Below are positions 24,290 to 33,352 of a DNA stretch of 64,000 nucleotides, piece after piece. The translations under genes were made by a program, and so were the position numbers. Origin of the DNA: Rufibacter sp. XAAS-G3-1 (GTDB lineage Bacteria > Bacteroidota > Bacteroidia > Cytophagales > Hymenobacteraceae); NCBI RefSeq assembly GCF_013623775.1, contig NZ_JABFAM010000011.1, forward strand, positions 62,001-126,000, given 5' to 3'. The notes under the pieces were generated by a model. It was given only the letters and a program-made list of their open reading frames with translations, did not search any database and was not told where the DNA came from. Every line of letters starts with the position of its first letter. The first letter of the stretch is position 1.

Positions 24290-24787
24290 CTAGCTCAGGT
24301 GCGTCTCTTGCAGATAGCTTTGCACCAACGCACGTTGCGCGGGCTCATCTTGCAGTTCACGTCTGATAATTTTCTCAGCAATGTCAATAGACAACGTAGC
24401 CGCCAGGTTCTTCACCTCGGTCAACGCCGCTTTTTTCTCGTTCTGGATAGACTCACGGGCCTGCTCCACCAAACGTTGGCCTTCTTCTGTGGCTTTGGTG
24501 CGGGCACTTTCCACTAGATTGGTCGCCACGTCATTAGCATCTTTCAAGATACGGTCACGCTCCACACGGGCTTCTGTTAAAAGGCGCTCATTGTCTGCTT
24601 TCAAAGCCTGCATTTCCAGCTTGGCTTTCTCGGCCATTCTCAAGGCAGAGTCAATGTTGTCTTCGCGCTCGCGCAAAGCTTTCATGATCGGCTTCCAGGC
24701 AAACTTTGACAAAAGGAAAAGTACCACCAAAAAGGTGACCACTTGCCAGAAAAGTAATCCGAGACTAGGGGTTACTAATGGATTCAT
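24290..24787 (-). CDS. atpF: ATP synthase b subunit
   Basis: 165 residues. One N-terminal membrane helix (LGLLFWQVVTFLVVLFLLSK) is followed by a long charged coiled coil (KPIMKALREREDNIDSALRM onward) and a final helix that contacts delta. It anchors the stator. It is 69 nt upstream of atpH and 114 nt downstream of atpE; the latter gap holds a CCCGTCC/GGACGGG hairpin. Confidence 0.95.
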   Translation of the reverse strand: MNPLVTPSLGLLFWQVVTFLVVLFLLSKFAWKPIMKALREREDNIDSALRMAEKAKLEMQALKADNERLLTEARVERDRILKDANDVATNLVESARTKATEEGQRLVEQARESIQNEKKAALTEVKNLAATLSIDIAEKIIRRELQDEPAQRALVQSYLQETHLS

Positions 24788-24843
24788 GTTGTAGGATTTT
24801 TAACGAAAGTACTTTTTTTCAACGTCTATATAGGCTACTGGCT

Positions 24844-24895
24844 CTTTTACCGCCCCGGCCCGTCCAGACCAATCGTCAGGACGGGCGAGGCGATA
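24844..24895. promoter_or_regulatory. hairpin in the atpE-atpF gap
   Basis: CCCGTCC and GGACGGG enclose an 11-nt loop between atpE and atpF. Such a stem may limit read-through or protect the atpE transcript, which is needed in excess because c is a multi-copy subunit. No T run follows on the minus strand. Confidence 0.5.
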
Positions 24896-24901
24896 GTTCA
24901 T

Positions 24902-25156
24902 CTACTCGATGAAAGAAATCAGAAGGCAAACTACCACCCCAAAAAGGGCAACACCTTCAATAAGAGCAGAAGCGATAATCATCGCCGTCTGGATCTGTCC
25001 ACCAGCCTCTGGTTGTCTGGCAATAGATTCCATGGCAGAGCCACCGATTCTACCGATACCCAAACCAGCACCAAGAGCCACTAAACCTGCGCCAATACCG
25101 GCACCCATGATCGCGTAGCCTGAGCCAAGAGACAATGCAAGCAATAATCCTAACAT
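24902..25156 (-). CDS. atpE: ATP synthase c subunit
   Basis: 84 residues, a two-helix hairpin that forms the membrane rotor ring. Glycine-rich helix 1 (GAGIGAGLVALGAGLGIG), polar loop RQPEAGGQ, and helix 2 with the ion-carrying Glu67 in ALIEGVALFG. The neighbourhood of Glu67 lacks the Ser/Thr and Tyr residues of known Na+ c-rings, and helix 1 has no matching Gln, so proton coupling is expected. Confidence 0.96.
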   Translation of the reverse strand: MLGLLLALSLGSGYAIMGAGIGAGLVALGAGLGIGRIGGSAMESIARQPEAGGQIQTAMIIASALIEGVALFGVVVCLLISFIE

Positions 25157-25196
25157 AGTAGTATATATATAGTTAAAAAAAAGGAATTCAGGTTAA

Positions 25197-26282
25197 TTAA
25201 TGGGTTGCGGGTACGGCGTGGGGCGCATCGCCATGCCCTAAGTCACTGTGGTGATCATGCTCTTCTACCGCGCCGCCAAAGTACATGGCAGACAACAAGG
25301 TGAAGATGTACGCCTGCAATAAAGCCACAAACAGCTCTAAAAAGTTCATAAAGGTAGCAAATGCCACGCTCAACGGCCCTATGGCGATACTCTCAAAGAT
25401 AAAGATCAAACTGAACAAACTCAGGATAATGATGTGGCCCGCCGTGATGTTGGCGAACAACCGAACCATTAAGGAGAACGGCTTGGTGAAAATCCCGATT
25501 ACCTCTACCAACGGCATAATGGGAATACCCCACTTCAACCACCACGGAACGCCCGGCGTGTTAAAGATGTGGCCCCAGTAAGATTTGTTCCCGCTGAACA
25601 CCGTGATCAGCAACGTCATCACCGCCAATACTAAGGTAACTGTAATGTTACCGGTAAGGTTGGCCCCACCCGGGATCAAGCCCAGCAGGTTGTTAAACCA
25701 GATAAAGAAGAACACGGTCAACAAATACGGCATAAAACGCTCATACTTAGGCCCAATATTGGTCTTAGCGATATCATCTCTCACGAAAACGATGATCGGC
25801 TCAAAGAAAGACTGAATACCTCTGGGTGCCTTACCGCGGTTCTTTTTGTAAGCACTGGCAATGGACAAGAACACCAGGAACAGCAGAATCACGCTCACAA
25901 ACAGGGATGCCACGTTTTTGGTGATAGAGAAATCCATTGGCCCCACATGCTCTTCTTCGCCTTTCTCATTTACACGGGTACGCGGATGGCCTTCTTCATT
26001 GGCATAATAAATATGCCCGTGCTCATTCACGTAGCCGTTATACGGCTGCAGTTCATGTTGCTCATTATAGAAATTAGAGGAAGAAAAAATATCCAGGCCA
26101 TTTTCCCCGTATAATATAACCGGCAAAGGCAAGGTGACCCCATGCGCGAATTCCCACACATAGTCATCGCCTATGTGGTGCATGATCATGTCTCCGGGAC
26201 TGAATTTACCTTCCTGGGGAGATTCTGCCGCCTGGGCTGAAAAAGTAAGTACAGTAAGCAGGAAAACGAGTATCTTCTTCAT
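25197..26282 (-). CDS. atpB: ATP synthase a subunit with exported N-terminal extension
   Basis: 361 residues, longer than the usual 230-270. The core from about residue 115 holds the proton half-channels, with the essential Arg in FSLMVRLFANITAGH. In front is a signal-peptide-like start (MKKILVFLLTVLTFSAQA) and a polar stretch of about 95 residues rich in His, Glu and Tyr, expected in the periplasm; this is a known trait of Bacteroidota a subunits. The C-terminus is His- and Asp-rich (EEHDHHSDLGHGDAPH). It precedes atpE by 40 nt. Confidence 0.95.
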   Translation of the reverse strand: MKKILVFLLTVLTFSAQAAESPQEGKFSPGDMIMHHIGDDYVWEFAHGVTLPLPVILYGENGLDIFSSSNFYNEQHELQPYNGYVNEHGHIYYANEEGHPRTRVNEKGEEEHVGPMDFSITKNVASLFVSVILLFLVFLSIASAYKKNRGKAPRGIQSFFEPIIVFVRDDIAKTNIGPKYERFMPYLLTVFFFIWFNNLLGLIPGGANLTGNITVTLVLAVMTLLITVFSGNKSYWGHIFNTPGVPWWLKWGIPIMPLVEVIGIFTKPFSLMVRLFANITAGHIIILSLFSLIFIFESIAIGPLSVAFATFMNFLELFVALLQAYIFTLLSAMYFGGAVEEHDHHSDLGHGDAPHAVPATH

Positions 26283-26326
26283 TAAGAGCTAATTAAAAGC
26301 AATGGTTTTTGTGTAACCTTATTGCC

Positions 26327-26710
26327 CTATGCATGCTTTTTTGAATTTTGGCGCAAGTTACTCAACAAAGCGTAGATTTCAAATCCGGCATAAATAAAAT
26401 AAAGGGCGAAAAAGTTTAGCACAAATTGCACCAGTTGCTGGGCATGGAAATATCTGTATACAAAAACTGCAATTACAGAGAAAACCATGCGCACCCCCAT
26501 AGAGGCAAAAAAGTAGGCGTGCAGGTTCTCTGAATCATGCGCAAGCCCCAGATTTGACACGTAATGGGCAAAACAGGTCAAAAACACAAAGAAGCCCAGC
26601 ATGTACCAAATATAAGAATGAATCAACTGGTCTCCGGTAGCTATGCTAAGTACGGTTACCAACAGCACTAGCAGCCCGGTGAGCAAAAGCATGCCTCGTA
26701 TAAACTTCAC
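26327..26710 (-). CDS. AtpI-like membrane protein of the ATP synthase operon
   Basis: 127 residues with four predicted membrane helices, between atpZ and atpB. The pattern of four helices with a central Arg (FASMGVRMVFSVIAVF) and its position suit the AtpI/subunit I assembly factor that aids c-ring formation. The sequence is too short and hydrophobic to be certain. It starts 6 nt after the atpZ stop. Confidence 0.75.
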   Translation of the reverse strand: MKFIRGMLLLTGLLVLLVTVLSIATGDQLIHSYIWYMLGFFVFLTCFAHYVSNLGLAHDSENLHAYFFASMGVRMVFSVIAVFVYRYFHAQQLVQFVLNFFALYFIYAGFEIYALLSNLRQNSKKHA

Positions 26711-26716
26711 TTTGTC

Positions 26717-26956
26717 TTAATTCTTACGGGTAAGGGTCACAATCACAGAATACATACTGGCAAACACCGCCACCATCAGCAAACCCAACGTCCACCAGGA
26801 GGTCTTGTTCCCAAAATAGGCGTCCAGCTTCCGGCCGCCAATGGCCGCCACCGTCATGATGGCAATCATCTGGAACGCCAGGCCCGAATATTTCAGGTAG
26901 GGCTTTACCGCAGGTTTCTTCTCTGGCTCAGTTGGCTGCTTGGGGGTAGGTTCCAT
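26717..26956 (-). CDS. AtpZ/AtpI-type small membrane protein
   Basis: 79 residues. Two membrane helices (YLKYSGLAFQMIAIMTVAAI and WWTLGLLMVAVFASMYSVIV) with the family pattern GGxxLD between them, following a polar, proline- and lysine-rich N-terminus. Proteins of this type open ATP synthase operons and may help Mg2+ uptake or rotor assembly. The frame is open upstream, but the ATG at 26956 gives the normal length. It is the first gene of the operon. Confidence 0.85.
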   Translation of the reverse strand: MEPTPKQPTEPEKKPAVKPYLKYSGLAFQMIAIMTVAAIGGRKLDAYFGNKTSWWTLGLLMVAVFASMYSVIVTLTRKN

Positions 26957-26977
26957 ACGCGTTTGCTCCTGTTTGTA

Positions 26978-26985
26978 CAAAGGTA
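26978..26985 (-). promoter_or_regulatory. candidate -7 element of the ATP synthase operon
   Basis: TACCTTTG fits TAnnTTTG and is the only match close to the operon start. The missing -33 TTG keeps confidence low. Confidence 0.35.
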
Positions 26986-27020
26986 AGCATACGGGGCGCA
27001 CGGTGGGCAGAAAGATTTCA

Positions 27021-27062
27021 CCTGTTTTCGCCCTACTTTTAAGAAAACGGGCTAAAAACGGG
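27021..27062. repeat. palindromic element PE13
   Basis: CCTGTTTTCGCCCTACTTTT then AAGAAAACGGGCTAAAAACGG. It lies just upstream of the candidate ATP operon promoter. Confidence 0.7.
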
Positions 27063-27322
27063 AGGGTTCGCCTAAGATTGGATTCTGTTCGTTTTGGAGG
27101 CTGGCAGAAGCGTAGAAACTGGCCGCGCTACAAATTGACCGGGCCCTATTGCCTAATGAATAGCTGACACCCCATTCAATTGGATGAAAAAGCAAATAAA
27201 AGCCCACCCAGGAGATTGATTGAGAAGGAAAGCGGGGAAAAGTCCTTTCATAAGGAAGGGTAGGCAAAAGGTTAAAAATGCGACCAATGGGTACTTAGGG
27301 GATTGCTGTTGGGGCCGTTCAC

Positions 27323-27363
27323 TCTGTTTTCGGCCTGTTTCCCGAAGAAGAGCCCCAAACGCT
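27323..27363. repeat. palindromic element PE14
   Basis: CTGTTTTCGGCCTGTTTCCC then GAAGAAGAGCCCCAAACGC. It overlaps the stop codon of the lipoprotein gene. Confidence 0.7.
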
Positions 27364-27919
27364 AGTCGCACTCGCAGGCACCGAACTTATAGTCAAAGCG
27401 GCCGTTGCTGAGCGTGATGGTGCGGCTGCCGGATGACTCCTTCAAGATGAAGTGGAAGGTGCCCGAGATGATTTGGTTCTTGCGGTCGAAGCGGGTGATC
27501 AGGAAGCTGCTGCCCGGCTGAGGGAAGGCGTATTCGGTCCAAGGGGAGCCGTCAGTAACGAAAGTTACCGTGAGCGAGTCAATCTTCTCGCCAGTGCTGT
27601 TTACCGAACTGGTCCTGTTGTTTCTGATTGAGAGAAAATCGCTTTTGTCTTTCACATATTTACTAAATGACAGCCCTATTCGCCTTTGCGTATTTGCCAG
27701 CGGGCTGACGTTTACACTTGCCTTCCCGCAGGGGTCGTCCAGCAGGGCACACTCGTAATATGGCACCCACACCTGGCCGTCCTCAAGGGTGAAGCCCACC
27801 GTGTTCTTTCCCTCCTGCGTGGCGGCGGGCAGCTTGGCGTTCCTGGTGGGGTCTTTGTCCTTGTCGCAGCCGGAGAGCAGGAGCAGGCCGATGAGGGAAA
27901 TGGCAAGCAGTGGCTTCAT
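27362..27919 (-). CDS. Bacteroidota lipoprotein, DUF6252-like
   Basis: 185 residues. A lipoprotein signal (MKPLLAISLIGLLLLSGC) is followed by a polar linker and a compact beta-rich domain. The phrases NTVGFTLEDGQVWVPYY near the start and IISGTFHFILKES near the end fit the small Bacteroidota lipoproteins grouped as DUF6252 or DUF5025, which I recall only in outline. Paired cysteines (YECALLDDPCG and FGACECD at the C-terminus) could form disulphides. No enzymatic motif is visible. The ATG at 27919 was preferred to one 12 codons upstream because it starts the signal peptide. Confidence 0.75.
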   Translation of the reverse strand: MKPLLAISLIGLLLLSGCDKDKDPTRNAKLPAATQEGKNTVGFTLEDGQVWVPYYECALLDDPCGKASVNVSPLANTQRRIGLSFSKYVKDKSDFLSIRNNRTSSVNSTGEKIDSLTVTFVTDGSPWTEYAFPQPGSSFLITRFDRKNQIISGTFHFILKESSGSRTITLSNGRFDYKFGACECD

Positions 27920-28190
27920 AACGGAAGAACCTTTTAAAGGGCAAAGGAGGCACATGGATCACTCAAGAAACCCACCCCACTTTCTACCAGAAAGATAAAG
28001 CTTTACAAGCATATACAAAAGCTATATAGCACCTTTATTTTACGTGCCACCACCTGTGCCCGGAGGTCAGGGAGAGAAGAAATCCCTCCTAAAACAGAAA
28101 TAGTAATCTTCTGATAGAAATGAGGTGACCCATCTGCTGAATGATGTGCACCAAGATCACAAGACATTTTGGGGAAGGCTGTTGCCAGGA

Positions 28191-28234
28191 CACCCGTTTT
28201 AGCCCTGTTTTTTGGAGAATCGGCTCAAAACAGG
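28191..28234. repeat. palindromic element PE15
   Basis: CACCCGTTTTAGCCCTGTTT then GAGAATCGGCTCAAAACAGG. It lies in a divergent region. Confidence 0.7.
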
Positions 28235-28368
28235 CATTTCTTCAGATCTTTTGTTCCACAGGCACTTTATTCGGGTGCTTGCGGGTTGCGTATAAGTGCG
28301 GTAAGAACCTAAAATAATGTAAATTTGCTTCTTAGTCTTAAGAAAGACTGAACCTTGAGTGCCTACGC

Positions 28369-28409
28369 GTACGTTTCCGGCCTGATTTCGGGAAAAGAGG
28401 CGTAAAATA
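28369..28409. repeat. palindromic element PE16
   Basis: GTACGTTTCCGGCCTGATTT then CGGGAAAAGAGGCGTAAAAT. It lies 48 nt upstream of the porW start, probably within its leader. Confidence 0.7.
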
Positions 28410-28457
28410 AAAAGGCCCTAGTGCAGTTCTAGTAGTATTCCATCATTTGACTTTCCG

Positions 28458-31037
28458 TTGAAGCTGACACGTTTTCTCCTTATCCTTCTTTTTCTGGGCA
28501 CCTTGGCGGGCTGTTCCTCAGATAAGCCTTTGGGCCGGCTGTACCGCAACGTGAACGCCCGGTTCAACGGGTATTTTCTGGCGTACACCAAAATGGAAGA
28601 GGTAGAAGCGCGGCTGGCCGCTGCCAACGTCAATGACTACAACCGCGTGCTGGACATTCTGCCGCCGCTGGACACCACGGTGCTGAAAACCCTGGCCCCT
28701 AACCTGGACGAGGTCATCAAACGTGCTTCCTTCCCCATTGCGCGCCACCCCAAGTCCCGGTGGATTGATGACTGCTATGTCTTGATTGGCAAGGCCCGGT
28801 ACTACCAGGGCGAAGACGCCGAGGCGATGAAGACGTTCCGGTTTGTGCAGACCACCAGCCCAGACCGCCACGCCCGCCACGAGGCCATGATCTGGATGAT
28901 GCGCCTGTACCTGCGGCAAAAAGACTATGACAGCTTCACCTCCCTTTCTGAGCAGTTCCGGAAAGAGCGCATGAACGAAGACAACGGCCGCGAATTGCTT
29001 TTGACCAGGGCCCAACTGGCCAGCCTCCAGAACAACCTGCCGCTCGTGATTGAGAACCTGGAGCAGGCCATCCCCTTCGCCCGTAAAAGAGACCAAGAGT
29101 CAAGGCTCAGGTTTATTCTGGGGCAGTTGTACCAGGCCACCAATCAAGACGCCAAAGCGTATGAGCAGTTCGCGACGGTCTTGAAGAAGCGGCCGCCCTA
29201 TGAACTAGGCTTCTACGCCAACCTCAGCCTGGCCCAGGTAACGGAGCTGAAAGATGCCACGGATCAAACCAAAGTGAAAAACTTCCTCCAGAAACTGGCC
29301 CAGGACGAAAAGAACAAAGAGTACACCGACAAAATCTACTATGACCTGGCCAAACTGGAGCTTCGGCAGAAAGAATATCCAGAGGCTTTGAAGCTGCTGC
29401 GCCAATCTACGGCCACTTCCACCACCAATAGCATCCAGAAAGCATATTCTTATCTCTTGGCCGGGCAGATCTACTATGAGAACCTGCAGCAGTATGGGCT
29501 GGCGCAGGCGTACTATGACAGCACCCTCCAGTATTTGCCGCCCACCACGCTGGGGTATGAAGAACTGGCTGACAGGCGCACGGTGCTCACGGCGTTTACC
29601 CAGCAGTTGGAGATCATCCGGTCAGAAGACAGTTTGCAGGTCTTGGGCCAACTAAACCCTACTGAGCGGGCCCAGCGGGTAGCCCAGCAGATAAACCGGG
29701 AACAGGAACAACAAGCCGCCGCCGCTCTAGCCGCCGCCAATGCCCCCGCCGGGTTAACCCAGCAGACGGCCACGTTGCCCATCGGCGGAGCCGGAACCCA
29801 GGGCAGCACCTGGTATTTTGACAACCCCGTGGCCCTCGGGAGCGCCCGCAATGACTTCCTGCGCACCTGGGGAGACCGCCCCTTGCAGGATAACTGGCGC
29901 CGCAGCACGGCCATCTCAGGAGCAACTCCGCTTACGGCAGGGATAGTGACCAGCACGGGGGTAGACAGCAGTGCCCTGGCCGCCGCCGTAGTGCAGAAAC
30001 AGCAAGACTATCTGGCCGCTATTCCGGTCACGCCAGAGCAGCGCCAAGCCTCAGACAAACGCATAGAGGAAGCCCTGTTTACCTTAGGCAATATCTACCA
30101 GCAGCGCCTGCGAGAACCCCAGAGAGCGGCCCAGACGTTTCAGAAGCTGTTAGAGCGGTTCCCCGCCTCTCCCCATGCCTCTGAGGCCTACTACAGTTTG
30201 TATGTGCTCTCGCAGAGTTTACAACAGACCGAGAAAGCAACTGAGTACGCCCGGGCCCTCAAAGAGCGTTTCCCTACGTCTAAGTACAGCAAACTCATTG
30301 ACCAACCAGATTTCCTGCGGACGTATTCGGCCGAGAACCTGGCGGCGCACGCCCTCTATGATTCGGCGTATGTGCTGTATGAAGATGAAAAGTACCCCGA
30401 GACCTTAGCCGTTTTGGCGTCCCTTTCCCAAAAATACCCCCAAAACGACATTCAGGATCAGATCGCTTTTTTGCAGGCCTTGGTAGTGGGCCGCACGCAA
30501 CCGGCGGTCACGTTCAGGGCGGCCATGGAACAATTCATTATCCGGTACCCCGAAAGCCCTTTACAATCCAAAGCGCGGGACTTCATGAACCTGTACCTGC
30601 GGTATGAAACCGGTGAGTTGGCCAAAGCCCCCGTGGCAAGCGCGCCCATTGTCCCCAAAGAAGAGATTCCTACGTACAAAGCAGAGCAAAGCTTGCCGCA
30701 TTCCTTCGTGATTGTGCACACCGGCGACAGCGTGGCCCTGCGGCAACTTACCACGGCCTTCGGCACGTACAATGCCCGGTTTCACCCTAAAAAGCAGTTG
30801 AAGCTGGAGCCGGTGCCTTTCGGGAACGACACCACCCTCCTGCTGATCCAGGCGCTGCCCGATTTTAAAGCCGCCCAACAGTACGCCAAACTGCAAACCA
30901 CCCGCAATTCTCCCCTAGCCAATTTAAAAGGCTCGAATTTTGCTACCTTTGTCATTACTGATGCAAACCTGGCTTTACTTAGAAAGCTGGGCGATTTAGC
31001 AGAGTATCTAGCTTTCTTTGAAAAAAATTACCAATAG
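28458..31037 (+). CDS. porW: PorW/SprE-like T9SS lipoprotein with TPR repeats
   Basis: 859 residues. A lipobox (LFLGTLAGC, Cys19) follows a short signal, then the SprE/PorW hallmark YRNVNARFNGYFLAYTKMEE and a long series of TPR-like helices (for example WIDDCYVLIGKARYYQGEDA near residue 93). Residues 400-540 include a Gln- and Ala-rich low-complexity linker. In the type IX secretion system this periplasmic lipoprotein links the outer-membrane translocon to the GldKLM/PorKLM trans-envelope ring. Its start is TTG; no in-frame ATG is available. A possible diverged palindromic element occurs in frame near residue 651. PBP1A begins 1 nt after its stop. Confidence 0.88.
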   Translation: MKLTRFLLILLFLGTLAGCSSDKPLGRLYRNVNARFNGYFLAYTKMEEVEARLAAANVNDYNRVLDILPPLDTTVLKTLAPNLDEVIKRASFPIARHPKSRWIDDCYVLIGKARYYQGEDAEAMKTFRFVQTTSPDRHARHEAMIWMMRLYLRQKDYDSFTSLSEQFRKERMNEDNGRELLLTRAQLASLQNNLPLVIENLEQAIPFARKRDQESRLRFILGQLYQATNQDAKAYEQFATVLKKRPPYELGFYANLSLAQVTELKDATDQTKVKNFLQKLAQDEKNKEYTDKIYYDLAKLELRQKEYPEALKLLRQSTATSTTNSIQKAYSYLLAGQIYYENLQQYGLAQAYYDSTLQYLPPTTLGYEELADRRTVLTAFTQQLEIIRSEDSLQVLGQLNPTERAQRVAQQINREQEQQAAAALAAANAPAGLTQQTATLPIGGAGTQGSTWYFDNPVALGSARNDFLRTWGDRPLQDNWRRSTAISGATPLTAGIVTSTGVDSSALAAAVVQKQQDYLAAIPVTPEQRQASDKRIEEALFTLGNIYQQRLREPQRAAQTFQKLLERFPASPHASEAYYSLYVLSQSLQQTEKATEYARALKERFPTSKYSKLIDQPDFLRTYSAENLAAHALYDSAYVLYEDEKYPETLAVLASLSQKYPQNDIQDQIAFLQALVVGRTQPAVTFRAAMEQFIIRYPESPLQSKARDFMNLYLRYETGELAKAPVASAPIVPKEEIPTYKAEQSLPHSFVIVHTGDSVALRQLTTAFGTYNARFHPKKQLKLEPVPFGNDTTLLLIQALPDFKAAQQYAKLQTTRNSPLANLKGSNFATFVITDANLALLRKLGDLAEYLAFFEKNYQ

Positions 31038-31038
31038 C

Positions 31039-33336
31039 ATGTCGTCTACGCCTGATAAGAAGTACCGGAAAACCATTTCGGCGCTTTGGCTACTTTTTGC
31101 CGGAGGATTTGTGTTCTTCCTGCTGTACGTTTTTGCCGTTAGCATCAATTTCCTGAACCTCTTCGGTGATATGCCAGACCTGAAAACGCTGGAAAACCCC
31201 AAGAGTGAGCTGGCGTCTGAGGTGTACTCAGAAGACGGCCAGCTCCTGGGCAAGTATTTCCGCGAAAACCGGACTCCCGTTACTTATGAGCAGTTGCCCA
31301 AAACGCTGGTAGACGCTCTTATCGCCACTGAAGACATTCGGTTTGAGGAACACTCCGGCATCGATTTTAAAGGTACTTTGGCGGTTCCGTATTATAAACT
31401 GACTGGCAAGCAAGACCGGGGCTCCAGTACGCTCACCCAGCAGTTGGCCCGTAACCTCTTCCGTACCCGCGATGACCTGAACAACGGCTTCCTCAGCGAT
31501 GTGCCCGGCCTACGCATGCTCATCATCAAGACCAAAGAATGGATCATGTCTGTGAAACTGGAACGTTCTTACACCAAGAAAGAGATCCTGCTCATGTACC
31601 TGAACACCGTGGACTTCGGCAGCAACGCGTTCGGGATTAAAGTAGCCGCCAAAACCTTCTTCAACAAAGAGCCCGAGCAACTCACCCTGGAGGAAAGCGC
31701 CACGCTGGTGGGCGTCTTGAAAGGCCCTTCTTTCTACAGCCCGGTTTTAAGGCCTGAGCGTTCTATGGGTCGGCGGAACACCGTACTAGACCAGATGCTC
31801 AAATACGGCTTCATTGACGAGCCCGTTCACCAGGTAGCCAGTGCCAAACCCATTAAGCTGGATTTTAACGTGGAGAACCAGAACAAAGGCCTAGCCCCTT
31901 ATTTCCGGACTGAAATTGGGAAATCCATCGCGCAATGGTGCCGTGACAACGGGTATGACCTCTATTCTGACGGCCTTAAAATCTACACCACCATTGATTC
32001 GCGCATGCAAAAGCACGCCGAGGCGGCGCTGGAGCAGCACATGAAAGTGATGCAGAAGGAGTTCTTCCAGCAATGGAAAGGCCGCAACCCCTGGATCAAT
32101 GACAACGGCAAAGAGATCAAGGGCTTTTTGATGGATAGGATGAAGACCACGGCCCGGTACAAGAGCCTGGTAGAGCAATACGGCAATGATGAAGATTCCA
32201 TCAAATACCACCTCAACCACAAGGTGCCCATGAAGGTTTTCTCCTGGAAAGGCGAACGGGACACCATCATGAGCCCCATGGACTCGCTGCGGTACTACAA
32301 GCATTACCTGCAGGCGGGCTTCATGGCCATGGACCCGCTCACCGGCAAAGTGAAAGCCTGGGTAGGCGGCACCAACTTCAAGTATTTCAAGTACGACCAC
32401 GTGAAGCAAGGCGCCCGCCAGCCCGGTTCCGTTTTCAAGCCGTTCGTGTACACCGCCGCCATTGAGAAAGGCTTCTCTCCCTGCTATACCGTTACCGATG
32501 CGCCGGTTACCATCATCAACCCAGACGGCAAGCCCTGGACGCCTAAAAACAGCGATGGCAAATACTCGGGCCGCCGCCTGACCTTGCGCGAAGCCCTGTC
32601 TTTTTCGGTGAACAGTATCACCACGTACCTCATGAAGAAGCTGGGCCCCGAGGAAGTGGTGGCTACCGCTAAACGCCTGGGCATTACTACGCCGCTAGAC
32701 CCCGTTCCTGCCCTGGCTTTGGGTTCCAGTGACGTGACGCTGTATGACATGGTGGGCGCTTACGGTACTTTCGTGAACAAAGGCACCTGGACTCAGCCCC
32801 AATACCTGATCAGGATTGAAGACAAGAACGGCACCATTCTACATGAATATGCGCCCAAAACCGTAGAAGCCCTCAGCGAAGAAACCGCGTACCTCATGGT
32901 GAATATGTTGCAAGGCCCCGCCGATACGCGGGGTGGCACTGCTTATTACGGGCTGCGCCACCGCTACGGCTTAAAAAACGAGATTGGCGCTAAAACCGGG
33001 ACTACCTCCAATTACTCAGATGCCTGGTTTATGGGAATTACCCCAGATCTGGCCGCCGGGGTTTGGGTGGGCGGTGAAGACCGCAGTATCCACTTCCGGA
33101 GCGCCGCCTATGGGCAAGGAAACAAACTGGCCATGCCTATTTATGCGCTGTTCATGAAGAAAGTGTACGCCGACAAATCGTTGAATGTCTCTAAAGCCGC
33201 TTTCCCGAAGCCGTCGCAGCCGCTTTCCACCAATATCAACTGCGGAGGCACAGGCTTTGCACCTACCGTGGCTGATTCCGTAAAACAGGAGCAAACGCTT
33301 ACCTTACCGCAAAAGGTGGAGGAAGACCAGTTTTAA
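31039..33336 (+). CDS. mrcA: bifunctional penicillin-binding protein 1A
   Basis: 765 residues with one N-terminal membrane helix (ISALWLLFAGGFVFFLLYVF). The glycosyltransferase domain shows ATEDIRFEEHSGID (catalytic Glu) and RGSSTLTQQLARNLF. The transpeptidase domain shows RQPGSVFKPF (SxxK nucleophile), SFSVNSITTY (SxN) and GAKTGTTSNYSDAWF (KTG). It polymerises and cross-links peptidoglycan. The ATG at 31039, just after the porW stop, is preferred to one 7 codons earlier that overlaps porW. Coupling to porW is unusual but may reflect the need to fit T9SS through the cell wall. Confidence 0.95.
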   Translation: MSSTPDKKYRKTISALWLLFAGGFVFFLLYVFAVSINFLNLFGDMPDLKTLENPKSELASEVYSEDGQLLGKYFRENRTPVTYEQLPKTLVDALIATEDIRFEEHSGIDFKGTLAVPYYKLTGKQDRGSSTLTQQLARNLFRTRDDLNNGFLSDVPGLRMLIIKTKEWIMSVKLERSYTKKEILLMYLNTVDFGSNAFGIKVAAKTFFNKEPEQLTLEESATLVGVLKGPSFYSPVLRPERSMGRRNTVLDQMLKYGFIDEPVHQVASAKPIKLDFNVENQNKGLAPYFRTEIGKSIAQWCRDNGYDLYSDGLKIYTTIDSRMQKHAEAALEQHMKVMQKEFFQQWKGRNPWINDNGKEIKGFLMDRMKTTARYKSLVEQYGNDEDSIKYHLNHKVPMKVFSWKGERDTIMSPMDSLRYYKHYLQAGFMAMDPLTGKVKAWVGGTNFKYFKYDHVKQGARQPGSVFKPFVYTAAIEKGFSPCYTVTDAPVTIINPDGKPWTPKNSDGKYSGRRLTLREALSFSVNSITTYLMKKLGPEEVVATAKRLGITTPLDPVPALALGSSDVTLYDMVGAYGTFVNKGTWTQPQYLIRIEDKNGTILHEYAPKTVEALSEETAYLMVNMLQGPADTRGGTAYYGLRHRYGLKNEIGAKTGTTSNYSDAWFMGITPDLAAGVWVGGEDRSIHFRSAAYGQGNKLAMPIYALFMKKVYADKSLNVSKAAFPKPSQPLSTNINCGGTGFAPTVADSVKQEQTLTLPQKVEEDQF

Positions 33337-33352
33337 GGCTTAAGACTTGTAT

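Larger units (their letters stand above)
26957..27361. other. region upstream of the ATP synthase operon
   Basis: 405 bases between the lipoprotein gene (3' end) and atpZ. Contains PE14, PE13 and a possible -7 element TACCTTTG (26985-26978, minus strand), 22 nt before the atpZ ATG and without a clear -33. No gene is supported. Confidence 0.5.
27920..28457. other. divergent intergenic region upstream of porW
   Basis: 538 bases between the divergent lipoprotein and porW genes. They contain PE15, PE16 and a TAAATTTG -7-like string at 28320-28327 on the plus strand, about 130 nt before the porW start and without a -33 match. PE16 would lie inside the porW leader. No small gene is supported. Confidence 0.5.

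Noticed and set aside
21111-26956. Degraded ATP synthase operon because beta and epsilon are missing
   Set aside because: In Bacteroidota the beta and epsilon genes normally lie elsewhere, and all genes here are intact.
27052-27411. Small frames upstream of the ATP synthase operon
   Set aside because: No domain or ribosome site, and they overlap palindromic elements and the promoter region.
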